From assembly GCF_900108585.1 (NCBI RefSeq), contig NZ_UESZ01000001.1, positions 3,162,001 to 3,226,000 of the forward strand: DNA of 64,000 nt, given 5' to 3'. Below, one piece after another: positions 43,953 to 51,931 of the stretch. This stretch comes from Branchiibius hedensis. GTDB taxonomy: Bacteria; Actinomycetota; Actinomycetes; Actinomycetales; Dermatophilaceae. How positions within the stretch are numbered: the stretch's first letter is position 1; each line of letters opens with the position of its first letter. The notes under the pieces are model-generated. The model made no database searches and was not told the origin of the DNA. It worked only from the letters and a program-made list of their open reading frames with translations. The translations under genes were made by a program, and so were the position numbers.

Positions 43953-44681
43953 ATGCCCATCCACGGATCGCTGTTCAAGGACTTCCAGGAGAACCCCGCC
44001 GCTGATCCCTTCGTGCTGCAGAACAAGAAGCTGCTCAAGATCTCCATGCAGTACGGCCCGGTCTGGGCCCTCACCGGCTCGATGGTCGCCTACCAGGGCG
44101 ACGTGCACTTCGAGAACACCGGCTCCGGTGGTTTGGACAAGCTGCTGAAAGCCAAACTGACCGGCGAAGGCGTCAACATGATGCGCTGCACCGGCCAAGG
44201 GGAGCTCTTCGTGGCCAACGACGCCACGGAGATCCAGTTGATGTATCTGGAAAACGACTCGATCAGCGTCAACGGCGCCAGCGTGCTGGCGTTCTCCGGG
44301 TCCATCGAATGGGACATCCACCGTATCGCCAGCCGCGGCGGGATGACCGCCGGCGGCATGTTCAACGTGGTCCTGCGCGGAACCGGGTACGTCGCGATCA
44401 CCACCCACGGCGACCCCGTCGCCTTCGAGGTGTCGCAGGGCACCACGTTCGCCGACGCGCAAGCGGTCGTGATGTGGACCGCTGGCGTGCAGATGGACAT
44501 CAAGGTCGACTCCGGCGGCCTGAAGTCCCTCGTGCGCGGCGGCACCGGCGAAATGCTGCAGATGGCGTTCAGCGGCCAGGGTTACGTGCTGGTCCAACCC
44601 GCCGAATCGGTGGTCACCGGCGGCGGGAACCCGGTGCAGGCCACGAGCCCCGGCAACATCCTGAACAATCTGCTCGGCTGA
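43953..44681 (+). CDS. AIM24-family protein
   Basis: 242 residues of beta-repeat sequence such as LKISMQYGPVWALTGSMVAY, MRCTGQGELFVANDATEIQL and GGMTAGGMFNVVLRGTGYVA. This is the TRAP-like AIM24 fold, named for a mitochondrial biogenesis protein. The bacterial role is unclear. It ends GNILNNLLG. The ATG at 43953 follows AAGGAGCC. Confidence 0.82.
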   Translation: MPIHGSLFKDFQENPAADPFVLQNKKLLKISMQYGPVWALTGSMVAYQGDVHFENTGSGGLDKLLKAKLTGEGVNMMRCTGQGELFVANDATEIQLMYLENDSISVNGASVLAFSGSIEWDIHRIASRGGMTAGGMFNVVLRGTGYVAITTHGDPVAFEVSQGTTFADAQAVVMWTAGVQMDIKVDSGGLKSLVRGGTGEMLQMAFSGQGYVLVQPAESVVTGGGNPVQATSPGNILNNLLG

Positions 44682-44687
44682 GCCGGG

Positions 44688-45863
44688 TCAGCCGTTGCGG
44701 CTGGTCGCCCACTCCCCTGCGACGTACGACGTGCCCTCCTCGTAGGTGTCCACCACCGAGGCCGCCTTCCAGGTCGAGCAGTTCACCATCTGGAAGTGCA
44801 GGTGCGGACCGGTCGAGTGACCCGTGCTGCCCGAGCGGGCGATCGGGGCGCCCTGGGCCACCTGCTGACCCGCGCGCACCGAATACGAGCTGAGGTGGAA
44901 GTACTCCTGGCACAGGCCCGAGGCGTCCTGGATCAGCACGTAGTTGCCGCCGCCGGAGATCCACCCCGACCCCTTCACCACCCCGGCCCGCGAGGCGAGC
45001 ACCTGGGTACCCGAGGGCAACGCGAAGTCCACGGCGTACTGGTCGTAGACCCCGTTGTGCGAGAACGAGCCGTGCGCGCCCTGGCTGACCCGGTAGCTCA
45101 CCCCTGCCTTCCAGGGCAGCCGGTACGGCGAGTCCGGATCTGCGGGGGCATCACCCGTCCCGCCGCCTCCCGTGGCACTGGTCCCACCGGAGGTCGTCGT
45201 GCAACCCAAGGCCTTCCAGGTGGCGGCATCCACCGTGCCGGTCGCCGGGAGCTTCTTGGCGCTCTGGAACTTCTTCACCGCTGCCAGCGTCTTGGCGCCG
45301 AACTGACCGTCGACGACCAACCCACCCAGGGCCTTCTGCAACGACTTCACGGCCGCCCCGGACGCGCCGTACCGCAGGGTTGCCGAAGCGGTGCAGGACG
45401 CGGTGCCGGATGCGGGAGGTGTCGACCCGGACGTCGACGTGCCCGGCAAGCCACCCAGCGCCTTCCAGGTCAGCGCACCGACCACGCCGTCCGCGACCAG
45501 CTTGTGTGAGCGCTGGAAGGCCTTGACGGCGGCGGCAGTCTTGGCGCCGAACTGTCCGTCGACGCTGACGGTGCCCAGTCGCTGCTGCAGCACCTTCACC
45601 AGCGATCCGCTGGAGCCGTAGCGCAACACCTGTGCGGCGGTCGGTACGGCGCTCGCCGCCTGGACGTGGGCACCGGACGGGACCGCGGCCGGCGCCGGGG
45701 CGGCCGCTTCGGCAGGAGCCGCCCCCAGCGCACTGCCGGCGACGACCGCAGGAAGCGTGGCCGCACAGCCTGCTGCGGCACGCGTCCGTCGGCTGTGTAC
45801 CAACGGGCGAACCGCATCGCCCCACCCGGGCCGCCGACGCTGATGACGTGGCTCGGCAACCAT
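44688..45863 (-). CDS. secreted M23 (LytM) peptidase with two peptidoglycan-binding domains
   Basis: 391 residues. An Arg-rich N-terminus and hydrophobic segment ending APAEAA-A indicates export. Two PG-binding-1 domains follow: VLRYGSSGSLVKVLQQRLGT and LRYGASGAAVKSLQKALGGL. The C-terminal metallo-endopeptidase has HNGVYDQYAVDFALPSGTQV, EYFHLSSYS and PHLHFQMV, giving the zinc and catalytic His residues. It cleaves cross-links in peptidoglycan. Three bases separate it from the upstream NlpC/P60 gene, so the two are co-transcribed. Confidence 0.9.
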   Translation of the reverse strand: MVAEPRHQRRRPGWGDAVRPLVHSRRTRAAAGCAATLPAVVAGSALGAAPAEAAAPAPAAVPSGAHVQAASAVPTAAQVLRYGSSGSLVKVLQQRLGTVSVDGQFGAKTAAAVKAFQRSHKLVADGVVGALTWKALGGLPGTSTSGSTPPASGTASCTASATLRYGASGAAVKSLQKALGGLVVDGQFGAKTLAAVKKFQSAKKLPATGTVDAATWKALGCTTTSGGTSATGGGGTGDAPADPDSPYRLPWKAGVSYRVSQGAHGSFSHNGVYDQYAVDFALPSGTQVLASRAGVVKGSGWISGGGNYVLIQDASGLCQEYFHLSSYSVRAGQQVAQGAPIARSGSTGHSTGPHLHFQMVNCSTWKAASVVDTYEEGTSYVAGEWATSRNG

Positions 45864-45866
45864 CGA

Positions 45867-47015
45867 TCAGTTACCGGTCACGTGCCCATAGCTGGACGGC
45901 GTGGTGTAGATCGGCTGGATCCGGACCACCTCACCCGGGTGCGGCGCAGCGAGCATCGTGTTGTTACCCAGGTAGATACCGACGTGATAGGCGGGGTTAC
46001 CGAAGAACACCAGGTCGCCGGGCACCGGGTTGCTCGTGTTGCCCAGGAAGGCCTGCTGGGCGCGCGCCGTGCGCGGCAGGGTGACACCCAACTGGGCGTA
46101 GACGTACTTGGTCAGCCCGGAGCAGTCGAAGCCCTGGGCCGGGGTGTTGCCGCCGAGCACGTAGGGAATGCCCAGGTACTGCTTGGCGATCGCGATCGCC
46201 TTCTGCTGCAGCGGACCCTGCACCGGGGTCGTGGTGCCACCGCCGGTTCCGGTTCCGGTGCCCGTGCCGGTGCCTCCGGTCGCGGTGGTCCCGCAGGGGA
46301 ACCCACCTAGTGCCGACCAGGTCGCCGGACCGGCGATCCCGTCGACGACCAGTCCCTTGGCCGCCTGGTAGGACTTCAGGGCGGCCAGGGTCAGCGCGCC
46401 GAACTCGCCATCGTCGGCCAAGCCCTTGCCGAGGCGTTGCTGCAGGACCTGCACCGCGTCACCGGAGGCGCCGTAGCGCAGCACCTTGACCGTGCACGAC
46501 GTCCCGCCAGAACCGGAACCGCCGCCGGTGGAACCACCGGTGCCAGTAGAGCCACCCGGGAACCCGCCCAGCGCCCGCCAGGTCAACGCACCGACGACTC
46601 CGTCGGCCACCAGGCCCTTGGAAGTCTGGAATGCCTTGACCGCCGCCAGCGTCTTGGGCCCGAACCAACCGTCGAGTTCCAACCCGCCGAGGCGCTGCTG
46701 GATGGTCTTCACCAATGCGCCCGTGTCGTTGTAACTGACGACGACGACCGAACTGGTCGGGGTGGTGGTCACGTGCACCACGCTGGGCGTGCGCACCGCG
46801 CTCACCGGGCTCACCGCCGCCTCCGCGGGCGTCGCGGCCAGCACAGCGCCAGCTGAAGCAGGCACGGCCAGCGCAGTACCCGACAGCACCAGTCCCTTGC
46901 GGGAGGTCACCATCGGCGCAACCTTCGCCGACAGACCGGGGCGCTGCCGCTGGTGACGAGGTTTGTTCGCCTCGCTCAAGCGCACATCGGGAATCGTGGG
47001 GGCAGTCGTGGTCAT
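45867..47015 (-). CDS. secreted NlpC/P60 hydrolase with two peptidoglycan-binding domains
   Basis: 382 residues. A signal sequence ends near TPAEAA-V. Two PG-binding-1 domains follow (ALVKTIQQRLGGLELDGWFG and AVQVLQQRLGKGLADDGEFG), separated by Gly/Thr/Ser linkers. The NlpC/P60 domain has PAQGFDCSGLTKYVYAQLG with the catalytic Cys and NPAYHVGIYLGNN with His. It cuts the D-Glu-diaminopimelate bond in stem peptides. The linkers (GGTGTGTGTGTGGG) are repetitive and may vary in length. It precedes the M23 gene. Confidence 0.9.
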   Translation of the reverse strand: MTTTAPTIPDVRLSEANKPRHQRQRPGLSAKVAPMVTSRKGLVLSGTALAVPASAGAVLAATPAEAAVSPVSAVRTPSVVHVTTTPTSSVVVVSYNDTGALVKTIQQRLGGLELDGWFGPKTLAAVKAFQTSKGLVADGVVGALTWRALGGFPGGSTGTGGSTGGGSGSGGTSCTVKVLRYGASGDAVQVLQQRLGKGLADDGEFGALTLAALKSYQAAKGLVVDGIAGPATWSALGGFPCGTTATGGTGTGTGTGTGGGTTTPVQGPLQQKAIAIAKQYLGIPYVLGGNTPAQGFDCSGLTKYVYAQLGVTLPRTARAQQAFLGNTSNPVPGDLVFFGNPAYHVGIYLGNNTMLAAPHPGEVVRIQPIYTTPSSYGHVTGN

Positions 47016-47358
47016 GAGACCCTCTCGTCGTCGTCCGGCCGTCCGTGTCGGCGCTCGCGTTGTCGAACCGCACCACCGAAGGCCCGGTGGCAGGGGTGGA
47101 ACTGCGTGCAGGACCTGGCGCGGGACCCCTCCGGCCGCCTACGACTAAGGACTATGCCGGGCGTGTGACGAATGTGAAAGATGGTGCCAACGAGACTGTC
47201 GGGGCTGACGGTGCCACTGGTGTCAAGCATCGACACGCAGGATTTCCGGGGCTCGCGCTGCCAGATCCGCGTCATTTCAAGGCAGACGCGGTTTTGCGGG
47301 GGCGGATACTACAAACGTGTCATTTTAAGTTCTTCGTACGACACGCCGAACGAAAAAA
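47016..47358. other. promoter/leader gap of the NlpC/P60-M23 operon
   Basis: This gap holds the upstream region of the minus-strand NlpC/P60-M23 pair. An 87-codon minus-strand frame ends by overlapping the NlpC start (ATGA), but its codon use does not look coding. I see no clear riboswitch; the conserved blocks of the c-di-AMP (ydaO) family are absent. The right-hand end, near 47353-47358, is an A run that becomes the T run of the terminator at 47359-47399. Confidence 0.45.
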
Positions 47359-47399
47359 GTTCCGCCGGCTGTCTCATTTCGTGAGACAGCCGGCGGAAC
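47353..47399 (-). terminator. rho-independent terminator of the 47416-48171 gene
   Basis: Arms 47359-47376 and 47382-47399 (18 bases each, beginning GTTCCGCCGG) pair perfectly around a 5-base loop. On the minus strand they are followed by six T (47353-47358). It lies 17 bases downstream of the NlpC/P60 stop and is one of the clearest terminators in the window. Confidence 0.93.
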
Positions 47400-47415
47400 C
47401 GGTGGAGCGAGCGGA

Positions 47416-48171
47416 TCAGCGCACGTGGCCGTAGCCCGAGGGGCGCTGGTAGATCGGCTGTACGTTGACCACCTTGCCGGGGCGCGGCGAGGCGATCATC
47501 TTGCCGGGGCTGACGTAGATACCCACGTGCGTGGCCGGGTAGCCGAAGAAGACCAGGTCCCCGGGGACCGGGTGGGACGTGCGCGGTACGGCGGCCTGCT
47601 GGCCCCGCGCGGTCCGCGGCAGCGAGATACCCGCCTGGCGGTAGACGTAGGAGGTCAGTCCGGAGCAGTCGAATACGCGCGGCCCGGACCCGCCGCTGAC
47701 GTAGGGCGCGCCGAGGTAGCGGTAGGCGATCGCCACGATGCTGCTGCGGTCGCTGCTTCGCGAGGGAGCAGCGGCCTTGGGGTACCCACCCAGTGCTCGC
47801 CAGGTTGCGGCACCGACGGTTCCGGATACGCCGACTCGGGCCTTGGCCTGGAAGGCTCGCACGGCTGCGCGGGTCTTGGGCCCGAACGACCCGTCCACCG
47901 CCAGCCGGTAGCCCTTGGCGTTCAGTTTGCTCTGCAGAACACGGACCGCGGACCCGTAGGACCCGTAGCGCAGGGTGGGACCAGAGGTCGTCGCCGCGGC
48001 AGCCACCGCCGCCGGCGCCACTGCGGTCTTGGCGCTCACCGGCGCAGCAGCGGCCTGATCGGTGACAGCCAGCGCGGGGACGAGCACCGCAGCAGAGGCC
48101 GCCAGAGCGGCGCCACGACCACGCAACGGCGAAACCGAGCGCTTGAGGTGGCGGGGACGGTAAGAAGCCAT
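47416..48171 (-). CDS. secreted NlpC/P60 hydrolase with one peptidoglycan-binding domain
   Basis: 251 residues from the ATG at 48171 (ASYRPRHLKRSVSPLRG). A signal sequence ends near TDQAAAA-P. One PG-binding-1 domain (LRYGSYGSAVRVLQSKLNAK) is followed by NlpC/P60 with SGPRVFDCSGLTSYVYRQAG (catalytic Cys) and YPATHVGIYVSPGKM (His). It closely resembles the NlpC domain of the neighbouring gene, so the cluster arose by duplication and loss or gain of binding domains. It has its own terminator and a long, structured 5' region. Confidence 0.9.
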   Translation of the reverse strand: MASYRPRHLKRSVSPLRGRGAALAASAAVLVPALAVTDQAAAAPVSAKTAVAPAAVAAAATTSGPTLRYGSYGSAVRVLQSKLNAKGYRLAVDGSFGPKTRAAVRAFQAKARVGVSGTVGAATWRALGGYPKAAAPSRSSDRSSIVAIAYRYLGAPYVSGGSGPRVFDCSGLTSYVYRQAGISLPRTARGQQAAVPRTSHPVPGDLVFFGYPATHVGIYVSPGKMIASPRPGKVVNVQPIYQRPSGYGHVR

Positions 48172-48524
48172 GATCGGAGAGGAACCCTTCGTGTGCGGAC
48201 AAAGTGAGCGCTGAACCAGTGCGGTCCTGCGGCGCTCCCGGCCGAAGACTCCCCGTTGCTTCGGCCAGCGCCAGAAACTATGGCAGGACCGCTGAGCCCA
48301 TCCCAACCCTTCGCCAAGGTTGTGCACAGCTTCACGCGCGTCGCGGCACAACAGCAGCCGGGCAGCGGGGCACCAGGGACCGTAATCTTTTCGTGATATT
48401 TCCGCGAAACCACGCGGATCTCAGCCTTAGTCGCATTTTTGGCTGTAACGCTGACGACCCCTTCCAAAGTCGTCCAACATTCGGATCGCGAATGTCTCAC
48501 ATGTCGGATAGGTAGCATCAGCAG
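48172..48524. other. divergent promoter gap between NlpC/P60 and MATE genes
   Basis: No gene is seen in these 353 bases. The left half holds the structured element at 48221-48292 and a further inverted repeat, GTTGTGC (48319-48325) with GCACAAC (48346-48352). The right half is AT-richer (48381-48500), with promoter-like sequence for the NlpC gene and, near 48505-48524, for the MATE gene. Confidence 0.5.
48221..48292 (-). ncRNA. 72-nt highly structured 5' leader element of the NlpC/P60 gene
   Basis: Three stems stack: 48221-48230 with 48283-48292 (GCGGTCCTGC/GCAGGACCGC, 10 bp), 48231-48235 with 48268-48272 (5 bp), and 48240-48247 with 48259-48266 (GGCCGAAG/CTTCGGCC, 8 bp). An 11-base loop closes it, and a 10-base one-sided bulge (48273-48282) separates the lower stems. 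On the minus strand it lies 50 bases before the NlpC start codon. It could be a regulatory leader, attenuator or protein-binding site. I know no family that matches it. Confidence 0.5.
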
Positions 48525-49868
48525 GTGCCATCACCGACGCCGACGACGGTGTCGGCGCGCCAGATCGCCGCGCTCGCCGTACCTGCGTTCCTCGCGCTCA
48601 TCGTCGAGCCGCTCTTCCTCCTGGCGGACACCGCGATCGTCGGACACCTCGGCACCGTGCCCCTCGCCGGTCTCGGCGTCGCGAGCGCCGCGCTGCTGAC
48701 CGGCGTCAACGTCTTCGTCTTCCTCGCCTACGGCACCACCGCACTGGTGGCCCGCCGGATGGGCGCGGGTCAGGAGAGCGAGGCGCTGGCCGGCGGTGTC
48801 GACGGGATCTGGTTGTCGATCGTGCTGGGAGCGGTCACCGCCATCGTGGTCGGGACCTGCGCCGAACCCATCTGCCGACTGTTCGGCGCATCGGACGCGA
48901 CCGTCGACCAGGCGGTCATCTACCTGCGCATCTCCGCGATCGGCATCCCCGGAATGCTGGTCATCCTGGCCGCGACCGGTGTCCTGCGCGGCCTCCTGGA
49001 CACCCGTACGCCGCTGATCGCGGCCACGATCGGCTTCGCTGTCAACATCGCCCTGAACTACCTCCTGGTCTACCCCGCGGGTCTGGGGATTGCCGGCTCC
49101 GCCTGGGGCACCGTCATCGCGCAGACCGGCATGGGCATCGGGCTCGGTCTCGTGGTCGCGCAGCAGGCCCGGGCCAAAGGCGCCAGACTGACCCCGCACC
49201 CGGCGGGCGTCCTGACTTCCGCCACGAGCGGCGTACCGCTCTTGGTGCGCACTCTCGCGCTGCGCGGCGCGCTGCTGCTGGACACCTGGCTCTCGGCGGG
49301 CGTCAGCACCGTGGTCCTGGCCGCCAACCAGGTCTCGATGACCGTGTTTTCCTTCATGGCCTTCGCCCTCGACGCCCTCGCGATCGCCGCCCAGACCATG
49401 ACCGGCCGGGCCCTGGGCGCCGGCGACCGGTCCGGCGCCCGGCAGCTGACCCGGATCCTCACCTGGTGGGGCCTGGGGCTCGGGTTCGCCCTGGCCGTCC
49501 TGCTCGCGGCCACCCACACCGTGCTGCCGGTGCTGTTCACCAACGACCGACACCTGCAGCAGACCCTCGGCGCCGCGCTGCTGGTGCTGGCGGTGTTGCT
49601 ACCGGTCTGTGGCGTCGTCTTCGTCCTGGACGGAGTGCTGATCGGCGCCGGCGACGGCCGCGCCCTGGCCTGGTTGCAGGTCCTGGTCCTGCTGGGCTAC
49701 GCACCGGTGGTCATCGCGCTACGGGCGCGGGCCCACGAACTGGCCGGTCTCGGCGACAGCACCGCCATGGTCATCGTGTGGTTGGCCTTCGGCTGGTTCC
49801 TGGTGCTGCGCTGCATCGGGCTGGGTCTACGGGCCCGCTCCGATCATTGGCTGGTCACCGGCAGTTGA
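48525..49868 (+). CDS. MATE-family efflux transporter (DinF-like)
   Basis: 447 residues with 12 membrane helices. The start VSARQIAALAVPAFLALIVE and PLFLLADTAIVGHLGTVPLA are the DinF/NorM signature of helix 1-2. VLRGLLDTRTPLIAATIGFA and LAANQVSMTVFSFMAFALDA belong to the two halves. It exports drugs or metabolites by H+ or Na+ antiport. The start is GTG with only a weak ribosome-binding site. No regulator is next to it. Confidence 0.88.
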   Translation: MPSPTPTTVSARQIAALAVPAFLALIVEPLFLLADTAIVGHLGTVPLAGLGVASAALLTGVNVFVFLAYGTTALVARRMGAGQESEALAGGVDGIWLSIVLGAVTAIVVGTCAEPICRLFGASDATVDQAVIYLRISAIGIPGMLVILAATGVLRGLLDTRTPLIAATIGFAVNIALNYLLVYPAGLGIAGSAWGTVIAQTGMGIGLGLVVAQQARAKGARLTPHPAGVLTSATSGVPLLVRTLALRGALLLDTWLSAGVSTVVLAANQVSMTVFSFMAFALDALAIAAQTMTGRALGAGDRSGARQLTRILTWWGLGLGFALAVLLAATHTVLPVLFTNDRHLQQTLGAALLVLAVLLPVCGVVFVLDGVLIGAGDGRALAWLQVLVLLGYAPVVIALRARAHELAGLGDSTAMVIVWLAFGWFLVLRCIGLGLRARSDHWLVTGS

Positions 49869-50027
49869 CCGCCCCCCGTCCTTGACCCCGGCGCCCCGGC
49901 TCCTTCGCCTTTTTCGCCCGAACCTCGTCCACGGATGTGGAGGGATCCAGGTTGTGGGAGCCGTTCGGTGGCCCATTCACCTCCCCCAACCTGACCTGCT
50001 CCTGCAACCGTGCGCCCGGGACAACGT

Positions 50028-50060
50028 CGAAGGCCCCGTCCCAGCGGGACGAGGCCTTCG
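50028..50060. terminator. hairpin after rplI
   Basis: The segment from CGAAGGCC to GGCCTTCG pairs over about 15 bases with one mismatch around a short AGC loop. It lies 17 bases beyond the rplI stop on the minus strand and so probably ends the rpsF-ssb-rpsR-rplI transcript. It has no T run. The rest of 49869-50076 shows no gene. Confidence 0.6.
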
Positions 50061-50076
50061 AACGTACGGCGCGTGG

Positions 50077-50526
50077 TTACTTGGCCGCCACCACGTTCAG
50101 GGTCACGGTGGCCAACACCTCGGGGTGCAACCGGACGGTCACAGTGTGCTCACCGGTCGTGCGGATCGGGGAGGGCACCTCCACGGTCCGACGGTCGATG
50201 CTGCCGCCACCGGAGGCCTGCACGGCCTCGGCGATCTCGGCGGTGGTCACGCCACCGAAGAGGCGGCCGTTGTCACCGGCACGGGCGGGCAGGGTGACCT
50301 TGGTGTTCTCCAGGGTGCCCTTGGCGCTCTGCGCCTGCTCCAGCGACTTCACCGCACGCGTCTGGCGGGCACGGTTGATCGAGTCGACCTGCTTCTGGCC
50401 ACCCTTGGTCCAGGGCAGGGCCAGGCCCTTGGGCAGCAGGTAGTTACGGCCGTAGCCGTCCTTGACCTCGACCACGTCGCCAGCGGCGCCCAGTCCGGAC
50501 ACCTCGTGGGTCAGGATGATCTTCAT
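50077..50526 (-). CDS. rplI: ribosomal protein bL9
   Basis: 149 residues. The N-terminal [20 protein letters not shown] and [18 protein letters not shown] are diagnostic of L9, whose long linker helix separates two RNA-binding domains. It is the last gene of the rpsF-ssb-rpsR-rplI operon, 23 bases after rpsR. Confidence 0.97.
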   Translation of the reverse strand: MKIILTHEVSGLGAAGDVVEVKDGYGRNYLLPKGLALPWTKGGQKQVDSINRARQTRAVKSLEQAQSAKGTLENTKVTLPARAGDNGRLFGGVTTAEIAEAVQASGGGSIDRRTVEVPSPIRTTGEHTVTVRLHPEVLATVTLNVVAAK

Positions 50527-50549
50527 GGTTCAGCTCTCCTTACGCGGGC

Positions 50550-50786
50550 TCAGCGAGCCGAGCTCGAGTAGGGCAGCAGCGCCATTTCGCGGGCGTTCTT
50601 GACCGCGGTCGCGATCAGCCGCTGCTCCTGGACGGACACGCCGGTCACGCGGCGAGCGCGGATCTTGCCGCGGTCGCTGATGAACTTGCGCAGCAACGCG
50701 ACGTCCTTGTAATCGATCGCTTCGACCTTGGCGGCCTTCAGCGGGTTGGCCTTCTTCTTCGGCTTACGCACAACGGGCTTTGCCAT
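50550..50786 (-). CDS. rpsR: ribosomal protein bS18 (Cys-less form)
   Basis: 78 residues with the S18 core [20 protein letters not shown] and [20 protein letters not shown]. The N-terminal region reads [15 protein letters not shown], without the Cys pairs of the zinc-binding form. It is therefore the zinc-independent type as far as can be seen. S18 pairs with S6 on the 30S platform, and the two can also bind the mRNA leader of their operon. Confidence 0.95.
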   Translation of the reverse strand: MAKPVVRKPKKKANPLKAAKVEAIDYKDVALLRKFISDRGKIRARRVTGVSVQEQRLIATAVKNAREMALLPYSSSAR

Positions 50787-50857
50787 CGTGGTGCTCTCCT
50801 TCTTCTTATGAGAGCCCGAGCAGTGCTCGGGATGGGTAATTCTGGTTCAGCGGGCGA

Positions 50858-51406
50858 TCAGAACGGCGGCTCGTCGTAGGACGGGCCGGTGCTCCAACCA
50901 CCCTGGTTGCCACCTGCAGGAGCCGACTGGGCCGGCGCCTGCTGACCGGAGCCACCGGTGGCCCACGGGTCGTTGCTGTTGTCACTGCCGCCGGAGTTAC
51001 CTCCGCCGGAGTTCCAACCACCGCCACCGCCGCCACCGCGCTGGGTCTTGTTGACCTTCGCAGTCGCGTATCGCAGGGACGGGCCGACTTCGTCGACCTC
51101 GAGCTCCATCACCGTGCGCTTCTCGCCCTCCTTCGTTTCGAAGGAACGCGACTTCAAGCGCCCGGACACCAGCACGCGGGAACCGCGCACCAGGGACTCG
51201 GCGACGTTCTCAGCCGCCTCGCGCCACACCGAGCAGCGCATGAACAGCGTCTCGCCGTCTTTCCATTCGTTGCTCTGCCGGTCGAACGTGCGCGGCGTGG
51301 ACGCCACGGTGAAGTTCGCGACGGCAGCCCCGGACGGGGTGAACCGTAGCTCCGGGTCCTGGGTCAGGTTGCCGATGATGGTGATGACGGTGTCGCCTGC
51401 AGCCAT
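50858..51406 (-). CDS. ssb: single-stranded DNA-binding protein
   Basis: 182 residues. The OB fold starts [20 protein letters not shown] and includes [21 protein letters not shown] Gly/Asn/Ser-rich linker (about 123-165) leads to the acidic tip YDEPPF, which recruits replication and repair enzymes. It lies between rpsF and rpsR, as in many bacteria. Confidence 0.96.
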   Translation of the reverse strand: MAAGDTVITIIGNLTQDPELRFTPSGAAVANFTVASTPRTFDRQSNEWKDGETLFMRCSVWREAAENVAESLVRGSRVLVSGRLKSRSFETKEGEKRTVMELEVDEVGPSLRYATAKVNKTQRGGGGGGGWNSGGGNSGGSDNSNDPWATGGSGQQAPAQSAPAGGNQGGWSTGPSYDEPPF

Positions 51407-51465
51407 GGTGTCGTCCCTCGGGATGGTCGATGTGGGTCAGTGGGTGGTGACGGGATGACGCCCGG

Positions 51466-51753
51466 TCAGGCGTCGGCGCGCAGCAGCTTGGTCCGCAGAA
51501 CCGACTCGGACAGGCCGAGCTGGCGGTCGAGCTCCTGGGCAGTGGCGGACTCGGCGGTCATGTTGATGACCGCGTAGATGCCTTCAGACTGCTTCTTGAT
51601 GTCGTAGGCCAGCCGGCGACGGCCCCACAGGTCGATGTTCTCCACGGTGCCACCGTCTTTGGTGACCACGGTGAGGAACTTCTCCAGCGTGGGGGTTGCG
51701 GCCCGGTCGTCCAGCGACGGGTCGAGGATGATCATCAATTCGTACTGACGCAT
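51466..51753 (-). CDS. rpsF: ribosomal protein bS6
   Basis: 95 residues. [18 protein letters not shown] and [20 protein letters not shown] are the S6 pattern. The ATG at 51753 is preferred to one four codons upstream, because the ribosome-binding site AGGAGG lies 11 bases before it. It is the first gene of the operon, and its leader can fold into a possible S6:S18-binding structure (51759-51810). Confidence 0.96.
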   Translation of the reverse strand: MRQYELMIILDPSLDDRAATPTLEKFLTVVTKDGGTVENIDLWGRRRLAYDIKKQSEGIYAVINMTAESATAQELDRQLGLSESVLRTKLLRADA

Positions 51754-51758
51754 GCGTG

Positions 51759-51810
51759 AACCCACCTCCTTTGGTCTCGGCGGTCACGGTCTCTCCGTGA
51801 CAGGAGGGTT
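51759..51810 (-). promoter_or_regulatory. rpsF: probable S6:S18 autoregulatory leader of rpsF
   Basis: On the minus strand AACCCTCCT (51810-51802) can pair with AGGAGGTGGGTT (51770-51759), which contains the Shine-Dalgarno. Inside lies the perfect 7-bp hairpin GTCACGG/CCGTGAC (51783-51801). A single-stranded CCG follows on the 3' side of the inner stem, as in the known S6:S18 leader motif. Binding of S6:S18 would keep the ribosome-binding site closed. The fold is seen; the family match is from memory. Confidence 0.6.
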
Positions 51811-51931
51811 GCAGCGTGCCTACCTGTCCGTCGATGGGTACCACTGTGACGCAGCACACCGACAACCCGCAGAAACTATCCACAGGCGACAGGTAAGACA
51901 CCCGAGTCTATCGGCAGCGCGGGGTCGGCCC

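Noticed and set aside
47012-47275. An 87-codon minus-strand frame overlapping the NlpC start (ATGA)
   Set aside because: Its codon use lacks the third-position GC bias of real genes here, and no ribosome-binding site is evident.
47016-48524. c-di-AMP (ydaO) riboswitch before the NlpC/P60 genes
   Set aside because: Such leaders precede wall-hydrolase genes in actinobacteria, but the conserved blocks of the family were not found in either leader.
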